The notes beneath the pieces are model-generated. The model made no database searches. It was given only the letters and a program-made list of their open reading frames with translations, and was not told where the DNA came from. A stretch of 64,000 bases of DNA from Promerops cafer (Eukaryota > Chordata > Aves > Passeriformes > Nectariniidae), in contig VZSE01002468.1 in the NCBI GenBank assembly GCA_013398275.1, positions 265,029 to 329,028 of the forward strand, read 5' to 3'. Shown here piece after piece: positions 38,186 to 51,359 of this stretch; position 1 is the stretch's first letter, and every line of letters starts with the position of its first letter. The position numbers and the translations under genes were made by a program.

Positions 38186-41100
38186 GTGAGTTCTGTGGGA
38201 AGATGACTATTTCATAGTTCTGTAGTCTGCAGTCATGTTGCTGTTACAAAGTTTCTAGCTAAAAGTTTTGCAATAAGGGTATGTTCATCATGTTCTGTGT
38301 GTTCATCAGGGTTGATCCAAAACTTTCTCTCTTGCCCTGTCTATGCCAGACTATTTGTTAGAGATGTATCTACCTGGGTCACTTAGGCAAAAGAGATTTT
38401 TTTATTATTTCACTGACTATTCTGATGTGTGTAAAACTGCGTCGCTGCCTTGGTTAGAGCACAGCCTCTATTTTTGTGGAGGCTCCTTGTAGATATCAGG
38501 GGGTAACTATACTAATTTTGACAGGGTAATTTAGATCTCTTCCTCAACTCCCAGTGGAATCTGGATCTTACATCTTCAAATCTCTGCTGGAACTCAAACT
38601 AGGCCTTGAGGCTGTACAGCAACACTATGACCAAAATTTGTAACAAAGTGACTCAGCACTCACTAGGACTTTTCCAGAGTTTTGTTCCTTTGTATTAACA
38701 TGGGTGATCTAATACCTGATTGGTAGGGAAGTTCTTCAGTCCTTAGTTAAATGCAGCATTCAGCTTATGCTAGGTAACCATGTAGGATATGATTTGTGAT
38801 CAAGAAAAGCTCAGGGAGAACATTGATTTGTCCTAGAGAAGGTTCTTCAGTCTTCGCAGATTTCACAACTCTTTCTTACCTGACTAACAGAGTATTTTGT
38901 GTTCTGTAATGGTAATGCCAACCAAAGGACAGCTGAGTCTGTCCAGTCCTTATATTCTTGTGCATATTTAGTATCAATGATCATCTTTAAGCATTATTTC
39001 TTAGCTGATGTCTCTGGGTCTGACCTGTAGCAGTGACATTACTGTCCCGTAATCCTTGTCTAAGTTACTCTGGGTGCACGCTATCTTTAGTGAGTTACCA
39101 GAAATAAGTATCAACTCAAAGCAGAAAGGATATACTGTGCCTCAAAGTAATCACACGTCTTCCACATGTATCATGCATTCTTACCTCAGATTCCTTGTTA
39201 CATCTGCACTGTTCTGTAACAGTCAAAAAGGACAGCAGAAGATGCTACTCTGCTTTTTGCATACCCTAGCAGACATCTAGACTGAGAGTGTGCTGCTGGA
39301 CAGAAGTTTTTTGAAATTGTTTTCTTCTGGAGTTTTGCTTTTTCCAGAAAGCACATGCTTTGCTTTACAGAATCACGGAATCACTAGGTTGGAAGAGACC
39401 TCCAAGATCATCGAGTCCAGCCCAACCCTAACACCTCAACTAAACCATGGCAAAACTGTACTTTCTGGAAGTATTTGTCTTAGTGCGTGTATATAGTACA
39501 TCTTATTTATATACATAGAGTATACATTTGAAATTTACTGACTGCCAGTAAAGCAATTTGGGGCATTTCACAATGATTGTTGTCATCAGTCCAGTAGTCC
39601 CAGGTGAACATCTGAAGCCAAACACAACCCTCACGTGCCCAAATCACACCTATTCAGAATTTTGAGACACTAAAGAACAGCAGCTGCAGAGGAACAGTAT
39701 TTTTGGTTTCTCTCACAAAGGAGGCCTCTTTGACATCAGAAGCTATGATGTTTGAAGGCAATGTGGCTGGAAAATCAACTTGCATGGTAAAGTTTTCTCC
39801 TGTTTCAGTGATACAGTGAATGTAAAAGCAACATTTCAGACAAATACTTGACTGTCTTGTTCCTCAGAAACAAAACTATTTTTTTTAAATCTTTGGCCTT
39901 TTTGAACACTGCATCATGTAACAGGAACATAAAAACCCAGCTCTCCATAATAAATATGTGCCAATAATCAAGTGGAGTATTACACTGTGCCTTGTTATAT
40001 TGCAATTGGTTTAAGTCTGAAGAGGAACACATTTTTGTTAGAAACTGTCTAATACCAATATCTAAGAACACCTGATTATGACTTCTGCTGTTGTAGTTCA
40101 CAGAGCAGACTATAATATTCAGTATTTTTAGCTGTAATAGAAATAATAAAAGAAATATTTGTTTGAATGCAGATCTTTAACTTTCAGTTTCACATGAGTC
40201 GTTTCACATGAGTTTGGAAAAAATGTGTTTCACAGAAAGAAAAACCGGGAGACACATAATGCAGGTAGGAACATCATGCTTTGCTGTTTGGTCTGGAAAT
40301 AAGCACAGATACTTTGGAGTAGTAAAACATACTTTGCTTGGAGAAGGTTCCCCCATAGGAGTTTGGTACACTGAAAAAGCCTCACCCTATCAAACGCCTT
40401 TCTGTGTCCTTGCATAAAATATTTGTGCAGATTGTTTCTAGTTTGCTGTTTTCCACAGTTCGAGGTTAAAGTATGAAGGAGCACCGTGCCCCCGCCTTTC
40501 CAAAGCTAGTAAATTAAGAAGTAAACAATTTCAGCTGTGTTCAGTTCCAAAGGAAAACAACTGCACAGGCATTCACATGCAACTAATATCCACCTCTGTC
40601 AAAACAGAGACAGGTGTCCTGCCTGAGATCTTTACAGGCTCCCTGGATTAGAAGTATTCCTCTAGCCTATTCCTAAGGCACCCACTTGGATGTTGACACT
40701 CCAGTAATTCTGAGCAAATGTTGGCTGTGTGTTGCAGGAGTCACATCCCTTGGGCAGCACCCAGTCAGTGTGTAGCGCCAATGGCATCTTCTACAAGTAG
40801 GAACAGAAAGATGGACTGGGGAAGAGTCTGTCAGGCTTTGGCCTGGCTTATCCAGAGAAATTGATTGCAGTTCTTCTTTTACCTGAACAGCAGTATCACG
40901 TGATCTTCACAAACTCAGCTGGAAAAACCACTGAGGAGTTTCCATGTTAAGCCTGTGCCATGTTGTGCTTGTTGAGTGTGCTCAGGGTGTGACCAATTTC
41001 TTAAGAATTAAGAAGAATCAGGAAACAGTCTTATCAAGTTTGCTTCTAAGATTGGTGGCCTCATTGGAATTCCCAGTTCCTGTTTCACTTGTTGTTAGCT

Positions 41101-44100
41101 GTCCAAAATCTATATCACCTGGGCTGAACTCTGCAGTATGTGGGGACCAGCTTCTTCCAGGCCTATACGTTCTTAGTCATTAATATCTGGAAAAGCTGAG
41201 GAGAGTGTTGCAAATATTACCAAAATAAAAGAGTAGCACTTCACAAACACTATGATATCTGTATGTATTAGTAAGATATGTAAAGATTAAGTCCCAAGTG
41301 TCCTGTGTTTTAATTTTTACAGAGGTGCTCTAATTTATATGGTAAATTGCTTGCATAAGAAACTTTGTCTTGCTGCATTTAGTGTATTTAGGCCTGTCTC
41401 TGTCAATGCCAGCAGTCTCTCCTGAAATACAAAAAAAAAAATAGTTTGAGAAAGGTAAATTGAAGTGACAGGCTACTGAAACAAGACTGTTTAAATTAAA
41501 TTAGTGAGTCTTTTGTAAGGGAGCAAAATTAAATACATTCACCTGCAGGTCACGGTCTGTTTCTGTGTGCCACCAAAAGCAGAGCTGCACAAATCAAAAG
41601 GTTCATTCAGCACCATGAACAACCAACACAATGGTTTGAGTCCTGACAAAGCCATGACAGAACTTTTTCCTTTTTTTTTTTTTTTGGAAAAAAAGACACC
41701 TAATAGTTTTAAGTTTGCATAGAATATGAAAATATTTCAGTTTAAAAAAATAGCTACATGAGAGTTAACTGTATGTGAAAGAAGCTGACTGTGGTGGATG
41801 GAAAACAGAGATACTCTCTGTAAAAAACATGCCCAGAGGTATTTACACTCCTGGACTTACAGTGTAGACCCTTTCTGCCAATATTCAGACCTGTTGAAGA
41901 GGTAAATGGTATCACTGGAAGACTCTAAATGAAGCATTTTGTGACCTCCTCCAAAATAGGCAATTCACTGGAACTACTCTCCATTCAATATTTTCTTTAC
42001 TTCCGGTCAGTTAGACGTTATGGAACAGTTAAACCTTTGGACATAGAAAAGAGTAACTGATAGTCCATATACCTAGAGCTTCAGCTATGTTCAGTGCTGG
42101 CTGGCTGCTCTGTTAATATAAATTTAAAATTAAGCCTGAAGACTGATAAAATCTACCTTATTTCTCTTTTGGTGCTAAAGTTGACATTAGAATATAAGAG
42201 GCATGGGTTTGTTTCCCAAATCTGAAACTGATTCTTTCCATAATCTTTGTTCATTTGCTTTCTGTATGCCTAAATTTAATCAATCTGCCTTATGAAGAGA
42301 GTGTCATAAAACTGTGTTAGAAAGCAGTTTCAAAACCTGAATCTTGAGTTGCAGGAACTTTACTTTTTCATGAAGGGGTCCAAAATATCGCCACCTTTTA
42401 AAGGTATAGCTATTTACGTTACAGCTCTTTGATTCCACTGAGTATTAATTTGATAACTGAGGTCTACTTCAGGGGAACTTTTTTCCTCACTCAAGTTACT
42501 CCAGGTTCCAATGTGTAATGAAATAATGTATTTATAAGCCCTTACATTGTCCTAGTTACGCTGACTTGCCCAACCAGATGACACAGTACGTATTATTTTT
42601 GCTTAGTGGAGAGACATCGAAAGAAGAAGATTAATGCTGGGATAAACAGAATTGGAGAACTCATTCCCTGCTCTCCAGCACTTAAGCAGGTGAGTGTTCA
42701 TCCAGAGGTGCATACAAGTTGCCTGTCAAATTTTCTTTGTCTGTAGAAGTATAAATATGTATTTTACTATTTGTATTAGCAAGAAGGCAAAACTGTCTGA
42801 ATTAATATACTCAAAAATATCACTACTTATTAGTATTTTAAAAACTACTTGCAATAGAACTCCTATTTGAAAGTGCAGGGTCAAATGAATGTAGTTACAC
42901 AGATTTTGAGCATTTTTTCTGAAAGTGTTGCATATGACTGCTTATTTTTGTCATCCTTCATATAATGGCTTGAAAGCAATTCAGAAACTGAAATTATAAT
43001 AATAGTAATTTAAGACACCCTCCTTGCAAAAGATGAAGCAAGACAAATGCTCTGAGGTTGATGCACAGCAGCATCTTTTTCAAGATAAAGGAATCCCCAG
43101 CAGAGACTGTTCCTACTGAACAGTAGAAGAAATTAAGAAGTGAACAAAGGTTTTGCAGGCAGAATAAGCATAGTTTCATAAAAAGATGATTGTGGATGGG
43201 TTATTTTCTCTTCCCATATTCCCTAGTATACTGCTTTCAAAATTATGCATATATCTCCCTGGATAGTTGTTCCATGTTTGTTTCCTTTCTAATAAAATAT
43301 TTACAAGGCAGTATCCTGGAAATTTCTTATGATGTGTAAGTTTATTAGTGAACATGAATTTTAGGCTGATCAGCAAGAAAGGATGCTGGCTGTTCAGGAT
43401 CTGTGGCCTTAGTATCTACCTCTGGGCATCAGAAAGTGTCAGCTCCAGCACTGAAAATGTTATTCTGTAAAATCTCACAGCATTTTAGGGTCAGCATCAC
43501 TCACAAAACCTGTAGTTTCATCTTACAAAAGCAACCAAACCAAAAAACAACCTCCAAAAAACCCAACCCAACCCAAACTCCAAAAAGAAAACAAACCCTA
43601 CCCAGTGATATTCAGAGTGTATTATTAAAGTATAGACCTCTTGGAGTAAGTGCAGCCTCATCACTGATGTATTTACAAATTCTAGACCTTTTTCTTAATT
43701 TTATATGTGTGTCTTCTTTAACAGAGCAAGAACATGATCCTGGATCAGGCCTTTAAGTATATAACAGAAATGAAAAGACAGAATGATGAACTTCTGTTAA
43801 ATGGAGGGAACAATGAGCAGGGTAAGTACAGATGCTGCTGGGGGCTCTAGAATTTCTGTCCCTCACCTCTGCTGTGTCTCTGTTCTGACTAACGACAAAG
43901 CCTGGAACCACAAATGGGAATTCCAAGAAATTATGCACATACAGGAAAAATACAGCTGCTTAGAATATCCTGAAACAAAAAGCCAACAGAATGCCCAAGT
44001 GAGTGTTCTGGCACATAGCTATGAGATACTGGAGCAATTGCATTGTGATGTAAAGTAATTACAGAGCTCATAGGTGATGTAGCATCATCTGCTAAATTCT

Positions 44101-47100
44101 GCCCCAGTTTATTCTACTGTAGTGACCAGAATGATTTCTGACAAACTTCAGTTAGATTTTTTTTCATCAAAAACATGAAGTTTTCTTCATTCATAAAGCT
44201 CTTTCTTTCCCTTTGAAAAGCTGCAAAAGTTATAATGGCTCATTTGATAAAAATATAATGCATCATATAAAATTTACTTGAATAGATGTGTAAAAGTAGT
44301 GATGGAGTTGTTACAGAAATAATCTCAGAGCTAATGGTGTGGTTTGTGATTTCTATTTGTGATTTTCCCAGTTTGGTGAGCCATCTCCCAAGTGCACTGC
44401 CAGTTTTGTGGCTTTACATGAGTGCTTTGTATTTCATTTTGTCTGTAATTTTTAGATGTAATGAAATTTAATTCTTCTGGAAAGCTGTAAGATTATCGAT
44501 TAAAACAGTTTTGATGTTTGCTAAAGAGCAGGGAAAAGAAAAAGATTAATATGCTTGTCTTTCTTTCAGGAATTAAACTATTTTGATTATAATTATTTCA
44601 ACTGGGTTTGTCCTAATGTTTTTTCCTAAGTAATTTGATATATCCTGCTATTGGTAGTGGAATAGTCTGTGAAATTCATTCACTTTCCCATACAGTAGAG
44701 AGACTTATCAGGATAAGAGCACATCGGTTGTGCTAACCATTTGAAAAGAACATACATTATTAACTATTTATTCAATTTATTTCTACAATTTTTTTCATTA
44801 CACAGTGTTTACTCTCTAAATCATGTGGTAAGATTATTTCATTATTTGCTCTGGTGCTGATGTAATGGAGTGTTCTCACCGTTTTGTAGCTGAAGAGATA
44901 AAAAAACTCCGGAAACAGTTGGATGAACTGCAAAAGGAAAACGGGAGATACATCGAGCTACTGAAAGCAAATGATATTTGCTTGTATGATGACCCTACAA
45001 TCCACTGGAAAGGAAACCTCAAAAATGCCAAGGTCTCAGTTGTTATTCCCAGTGATCAAGTTCAAAAGAACATCATTGTCTACTCAAATGGGACTCAGCC
45101 CAATGGAAATAACCAAGGAGCATCTGTGCAGGGAATAACATTTAATGTTGGTCATAATTTACAAAAGCAAACAGCCAATGTTGTGCCAGTTCAGAGAACT
45201 TGCAACCTAGTGACTCCTGTGACAATTGCTGGTATTTATCCCACAGAAAATAAGCCATGGTCACAACCTACAGTTTCTCCACTGGCATCTGCTCAGACAG
45301 CTCCAGCAGGGAATGTTCTTGAGCTCTCCACCCCGGAGAATGAGCGAGGTGTGCCCACTGCTGCTCCTGCCAGCTCACAGAGCACATCTCGACCTGCAGC
45401 AGAACAGGAACTGCAGTGTTCTTCAAGTAATGCAGCACAGAATGAGCAAAATCCCCCCAAAAGTAAAAATGATGAGGAGGGCACTAAATCAACAAAGAAA
45501 ACACTCCCACAGGGAACCAGCCTTCCTTCCAGTGCCTCTGTGGAAGCCTCTCAAGTTCAACAGGTGAATGCAACTTGCTCAAATGCACACAATTCCAGGA
45601 GTGACCTCCAGGAGAGCTGTGCCGTTTCAACCACGGACACAGCTTGTGTGCCACCTGTGAGATTGTCTACTGCAGAGAGCTGCTCTTCTGCAAATGTCCT
45701 CAAGAGTACAGACATGGTCAGCAGTGCTGGGACGCCTGCGACATCTGCAGCAGAAGGAGTTAAGGCTGTGACAGCAATAAGCACTCTGGCTGCCAGTCCC
45801 CTGGAGAACTGCTGGTCTTTTTCAGGCTCTTCAGGTGTTGGCACTTCAGACTTGAAAAACATGAGTAGCCTTACCCGGATGCCTTCAGCTGGGAACACAC
45901 AGACCACGTGGACGACTTTGCAGCTGGCAGGAAACACTGTCCAGCCACTGAGCCAGACGCCATCTGGGATAATGACTGCCCTCCTCAACGAGCCAGTCAA
46001 TGGTGCTGGGACTCTGTCTTCTGCCCACAGCAGGTCTTTGACTACAAGTATCAGTTTGCATGCTTCTCTGCCTGGGGATGGCCAGGCAGCTGAACAGATT
46101 GTAGTTACCTTGCCCTCGTGCCCACCCGTACCTATACAGCCTTTAATCAGCCAGCCACAGGTTAAAGCTCAGGCTGCAGGAAATATCCTTCCATTAAACT
46201 CAGCTATGCAGGTGATTCAGATGGCTCAGCCAGTCGCCTCAGCTGTGACAGGAGCACCAGCTAACCAAAATGTCATCATTCTCCAGCCTCCAAACCCTGC
46301 TCCGTGCCCGCCCATTGTGAGAGCGGAAGTTCCCAGCCAAAATGTTAGTCAGCAAATTGTAATTATACAAGCTGCAAATCAGAATCCTCTTCCCCTCCTC
46401 TCTGCTCAGCCTTCTGCTTCTGTAAGAGTTCCCGTGAATGGGCCGACTGCAGTCGCCAACTCCAGCAGCTCCATGCAAAATGCCTCTCTTCCACAGACTT
46501 TCGGAGGGAAACACCTTGTCCATATATTACCAAGGCCATCGTCTTTGCCATCTTCTAGCTCTACGCAGACATTTTCAGTGACAATGTCCAATCAACAGCA
46601 TCCTCAGACTATCTCATTAAATGGGCAGCTTTTTGCATTGCAGCCTGTGATGTCTTCATCTGGAGCTTCAAACCAAGCCCCTATGCAAATTATTCAGCCC
46701 ACCACCAGCGAAGATCCAAATACCAATGTTGCCCTCAATACATTTGGTGCTTTAGCTAACCTCAATCAAAGCATATCGCAGATGGCTGGACAGAGCTGCT
46801 TGCACTTGTCTCTCAGCCACCCCACCAATCCTGCAACTGTCAATAACCAGATTGCCACAGTCAACTGTGTGTCATTGTCAACTTCTGTGGCATCTTCAGT
46901 GCCTGCAGAGGTTTCAGTATTAACCAGTGCATCTAATTCCATAAATGCGTCCCCACAAAAAGCAGCTGCTGGCTTGCCATCCAGTGCAAAATCAAAAAGG
47001 ACAAACAAAAAGCCAAGCACAAAGAAACACCAAGCAGTCAATAATAAAGTGTCCTGCCCAGCAGTTCCTTGCAAAGATGCAGGGAAGGTGGACTGTGCTC

Positions 47101-50100
47101 CTGTGGAAACGGTGGCAAAGCCTTCAAATGGTGAGGGGCCGCCAGAAAACGCCCCAGCAGCGTCACAGGCTGTAACCACCTCGCAGGCGGGCGGCGCGGC
47201 TGCATCGAGCGGTGTCAGCGTGTCTGACTCTCCTTCCAAAGAGACTGCGAGCTCCGACCAGGCAGTGAGAACCCCCTCTGCTCCAGAGCCCAGCACGGCA
47301 GAGCTGCCTGCTTCCTCACCACTGGAGTCTGTAGTGTCAGAGCAGCTGCTGCTCGCTCCACCGCCGGCCAAAGATGCTGCTCCTCGCCAGCAGGCTGAGG
47401 GATCTCAGAGCCACCCACCAACTGCCTCTGTTTTGTCAGAGTCTCCCAAACCCTGCGAAACCCCCAACACCTCAACATCCTCTCGTAAAGAAGCACAGGT
47501 GACACATTTGCAGGTTGCAAATGGGACTTCATTAGTACAGAGCAAGACAGCAGGTCATACTTCCAAGGCAGGAATGATTTCGGAGTCCTGCAACATTGCG
47601 CAGGATTCTTCAGTGGTAATGCAAGATGCGGACTTGTTAGAAGGACAGGGTCTAACCAAAATGCTGTCTGATCTCACAAAAGAAAGAACAGCTGTGGAAA
47701 AAACTTCTTCATTTACTGTTCAGGGGGAGCATTCTAATTTTCCTATGGAAAACTCTAAATCAGCAGAATCAAATGTTGATTTGCCTGAAAAGCAGGAACT
47801 CTTGCTGATGAACACGGAAAGTGACGCTCTCTCCCAGCCTCACTCCTGCATCTCTGATCAGGAAGTAGTCAGTGCTTCCCTCATTACTAGCAGGCAGGCA
47901 GACTCTCCCATGTCAACCAGCTCTGGCAGCAGTCGAGGCTTCTCAGTTGCATCTATGTTGCCAGATACCACCAGAGAAGATGTCACAAGCAGCACCTCAA
48001 CCAGTACCTGTAACAGCTGCACATTTTCAGAACAGACTGACATTGTAGCTCTTGCAGCGAGAGCTATTTTTGACCAGGAAAGCCTTGAGAAAGGTGGAGG
48101 GGGCATACAGGTTAACACGAGGGATGTCATCTCTAAGTCTGAGGTTGCACCTTTGGAGAGAGAGCAACAGCCTTTTAAACCTCAGTCAGTGAAAGAAAAC
48201 AAAGCAGGGCAGCTGGAAGCGGCCCCGAACAAATTCAGTGCTCATGAAGCAGTACAGACAAATGTCGACAGGCAGGTTGAGAAGCCAAGCTGCTCTGTAG
48301 GAGGTGTGGAAACACCAAACACTCCTTTGCAGATTTCCACTTCCCAGACACACAGCATAACCAGTCTAAGCGTGAATAATCTGATACACCAGAGCCGCAT
48401 TGTCCATCCCCTGGTGAGTTGCTCGGGTTTATCCCAGTCTTCAGAGCCTGCAAGTGTCCCTGCAACTGTCAGCCTCTCCCTTCCATCTAGCACATACATC
48501 AATCCGTCTCCGGGACCTGCTCTGATGAGTGAATATGCTCAGGAACAACTGAATGCTATCAGGGCAAGCACCATGCAGGCTCCCCAGCTGCAGGAATCAC
48601 ACCTAAAGCAGCAAAACCACGAAGGTCGCAAAGACTCTGCCAAGAGGGCCGTTCAGGATGACCTTCTGCTTTCTACAGCAAAGAGGCAAAAGCAGTGCCA
48701 GACAGCACCCATAAGGCTTGAGGGGATGGCTCTGATGAACCGGACACCAGAGGGTATTGCTGATCAAACACAGATGCTGGTTAGTCAGATTCCTCCTAAT
48801 TCATCCAATTCAGTGGCACCAGTGAGCAATCAAGGGCACGCTGATGGCCTCAATAGGTTATTCCCACCCAACACCAATTTCGTAACGCCGGCTTTGAGAC
48901 AAACTGAAGTTCAGTGCAATCCTCAGCCACCGCTTTCAGAGCAGCCAGGCCAGGCAGGGCAGCACTTGCAGCCAATTCAACATGTCCCTGCCCAAGGCAT
49001 CTCTCACCTTCACAGTAATCACCCGTACTTGAAGCAGCAGCAGGCTGGGCAGTTAAGAGAGAGGCACCACTTGTACCAGCTGCAGCACCACGTCACTCAC
49101 GGGGAAAACTCAGTCCACTCTCAACCGCACAGTGTCCACCAACAGCGAACGATACAGCAGGAGGTGCAGATGCAAAAGAAACGGAATCTCATCCAGGGAA
49201 CGCAAGCCACACAGCTTTCTCTACAGCAGAAACACCATGGAAGTGATCAAACACGGCAGAAAGGTGGTCAGCCCCATCCTCACCACCAACAAATGCAGCA
49301 GCAGATGCAGCAGCACTTTGGAGCTTCCCAGCCTGAAAAGAACTGTGAAAATCCTGCAACAAGCAGAAACCACCATAACCACCCTCAGAGCCATATCAGT
49401 CAGGATATTATGCATCAGCAGCAACAGGATGTTGGCAGCAGACAGCAAGGTTCCACTTCAGAACATGTGTCAGGGCACAATCAGATGCAAAGACTTATGA
49501 CTTCGAGGGGCTTAGAGCAGCAAATGGTGTCCCAGGCCAGTATTGTAACCAGACCATCAGAGATGACATGCACCCCTCACAGGCAGGAAAGAAACAGAGT
49601 TTCCAGCTACTCTGCTGAGGCTCTCATTGGGAAGACGCCCTCTAATTCCGAGCAGAGAATAGGAATATCTCTTCAAGGCCCTAGGGTTTCTGACCAGCTT
49701 GAAATGAGAAGCTATCTTGATGTTTCTAGAAGTAAAGGGCTGGCAATTCATAATATGCAGGGCCGCTTGTCGGTCGACCACACGGTTGGCTCAGATGTGC
49801 AGCGTCTTTCTGATTGCCAAACATTTAAGCCCTCTGGACCCAGTCAACAACCGACGGGCAATTTCGATGTACAGGCTTCAAGAAACAGTGAAATTGGTAA
49901 TTCTGTGTCCTCCCTCCGGGGCATGCAATCACAAGCGTTCCGAATCGGTCAGAATGCTGCGCCATCCATAGAGAGGCAGAAGAGACTGCCCTACCAGCCA
50001 GTACAGGGTATTCCAACGGGGAATACCCTGCCATCAAGGGAAAATGAAAACACATGCCACCAAAGTTTCATGCAGAGTTTGCTCGCCCCTCACCTTGGAG

Positions 50101-51359
50101 ATCAAGTCAGTGGAAGCCAAAGGTCAATCCCAGAACATCAAAGGAACACGCAGTGTGGTGCCTCCTCCACAATCGAGTACAACTGTCCCCCAGCACGGGA
50201 GAGCGTCCACATCCGAAGGGATGGTGATGGCCAGAGCAGGGAAAGCTGTGACATGTCCATTGGGGCAATTAACACAAGGAACAGTTCATTGACTATTCCT
50301 TTTTCGAGTTCTTCTTCCTCAGGAGACATTCAGGGTCGCAATACAAGCCCGAACATCTCTGTGCAGAAGTCCAACCCCATGAGGATGACAGACAGTCATG
50401 GAACTAAGAACCACATGAATACTCCCGTTTCCAGCAATATGCATGGAGTTGTGAGGCCAGCTCACCCTCACCCTGCAGTTTCTCATGGAAACGGAGAGCA
50501 AGGGCAGCCTTCTGTTCGTCAGCCAAATTCTTCGGTCACTCAGCGCTCGAGGCATCCTCTGCAAGACAATGGAGGTTCTAAAATACGTCAGCCCGAAAGG
50601 AATCGATCCGGAAATCAGAGACATGGAAATGTCTTTGACCCTAGTCTTCCCCATCTTCCTCTGTCCACCAGTGGCAGCATGATCCTTGGGCGCCAACAGT
50701 CCACGATAGAAAAAAGAGGAAGCATCGTCCGATTTATGTCTGATGGCCCTCAAGTGTCCAATGATAATGCAGCCCCTGACCAACATACTCTCTCCCAGAA
50801 TTTTGGATTCCCTTTTATTCCGGAGGGTGGCATGAATCCACCAATAAATGCTAATGCTTCTTTCATCCCACCAGTCACTCAGCCTAGTGCCACTCGGACA
50901 CCAGCTCTAATCCCAGTCGATCCTCAGAATACACTGCCGTCCTTCTATCCACCTTACTCTCCTGCCCACCCTACCCTCTCCAATGACATTTCTATCCCTT
51001 ACTTTCCCAATCAAATGTTTCCAAACCCAAGCACGGAGAAGCCAAGCAGTGGAGGTTTGAACAATCGATTTGGATCCATTTTGTCTCCTCCCAGGCCTGT
51101 TGGTTTTGCTCAGCCAAGTTTTCCTTTGCTTCCAGATATGCCACCGATGCACATGACCAACACATCGCACTTATCCAATTTTAACTTAACTTCTTTGTTT
51201 CCAGAAATAGCCACAGCTCTTCCTCCAGACGGCTCAGCAATGTCACCTTTGCTTTCCATTGCAAACACATCTGCTTCAGATTCTTCCAAGCAGCCCTCAA
51301 ACCGCCCTGCCCACAATATAAGCCATATTTTAGGTCACGACTGCAGCTCAGCTGTATGA
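38139..51359 (+). CDS. USF3: Upstream transcription factor family member 3 (bHLH-zipper)
   Basis: USF3 (KIAA2018) is a very large nuclear bHLH-leucine-zipper protein related in its DNA-binding domain to USF1/USF2 and expected to bind E-box DNA as a dimer. In human it is linked to thyroid cancer predisposition and epithelial-mesenchymal transition. Coding exons are 38139-38185, 40236-40264, 42607-42689, 43725-43821 and 44890-51359, all in phase, giving 2241 aa (human about 2245). The order is a short acidic start (MPEMTENETPTKK), basic region and helix-loop-helix at about 17-75, zipper-like EEIKKLRKQLDELQKEN from about 86, then a long Ser/Thr/Gln-rich, probably disordered body. Basic clusters near 785-800 and 1335-1355 may be nuclear signals, and a Gln/His-rich part spans about 1440-1615. 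The tail NISHILGHDCSSAV matches human. Regional identity varies: the ends and bHLH are nearly invariant, while about 130-320 and 780-960 differ most. Confidence 0.97.
39369..39452 (-). mobile_element. CR1 LINE 3'-end fragment, antisense
   Basis: The + strand shows the reverse complement of a CR1 3' end: aatcacggaatcactaggtt, then gaagagacctccaagatc, then aaccctaacacctcaac. It is about 84 bases long, in the USF3 intron between the first coding exon and the microexon. Confidence 0.85.
40187..40214 (+). repeat. Tandem 14-bp duplication before the microexon
   Basis: GTTTCACATGAGTC is followed at once by GTTTCACATGAGTT. A third partial copy, GTTTCACAG at 40227-40235, supplies the splice acceptor of the USF3 microexon. 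Confidence 0.9.
40236..40264 (+). CDS. USF3: USF3 29-nt microexon
   Basis: The acceptor is gtttcacag and the donor is G before GTAGGA. The exon encodes KKNRETHNA, which is exactly what is needed between the flanking exons and matches human USF3. It holds the basic-region His that contacts E-box DNA in USF/MAX-type proteins. Its length is not a multiple of three, so skipping it shifts the frame. Confidence 0.93.
42607..42689 (+). CDS. USF3: USF3 coding exon (basic region and helix 1)
   Basis: An 83-nt exon encoding VERHRKKKINAGINRIGE through SPALKQ. The acceptor is ttgcttag and the donor is CAG before GTGAGT. It carries the Glu of the ExxR E-box-contact motif. Confidence 0.95.
43524..43604. 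repeat. A/C-rich low-complexity stretch
   Basis: Runs of A separated by CC and CCC, with short AACCC-like units, in the USF3 intron 120 bases before the helix-2 exon. Similar in style to 7396-7472. Confidence 0.65.
43725..43821 (+). CDS. USF3: USF3 coding exon (helix 2)
   Basis: A 97-nt exon encoding SKNMILDQAFKYITEMK through LLNGGNNEQ. The acceptor is ctttaacag and the donor is G before GTAAGT. It forms the loop and second helix of the bHLH domain. Confidence 0.95.
44890..51359 (+). CDS. USF3: USF3 giant terminal coding exon
   Basis: A 6470-nt uninterrupted coding exon from AEEIKKLRKQLDELQ to the stop TGA at 51357-51359. The open frame extends upstream to an ATG at 44865, but the acceptor tag at 44887-44889 and the phase show those codons are intronic. 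It makes up more than 96 percent of the protein. Confidence 0.97.

Noticed and set aside
44865..44889. ATG at 44865 as start of the giant USF3 frame
   Set aside because: These codons precede a splice acceptor (ttttgtag), and the true N-terminus is encoded by four upstream exons with matching phases that rebuild the bHLH domain.
46766..47371. 201-codon minus-strand open frame
   Set aside because: It is the reverse strand of the USF3 giant exon; the composition merely mirrors the Ser/Ala-rich coding strand.
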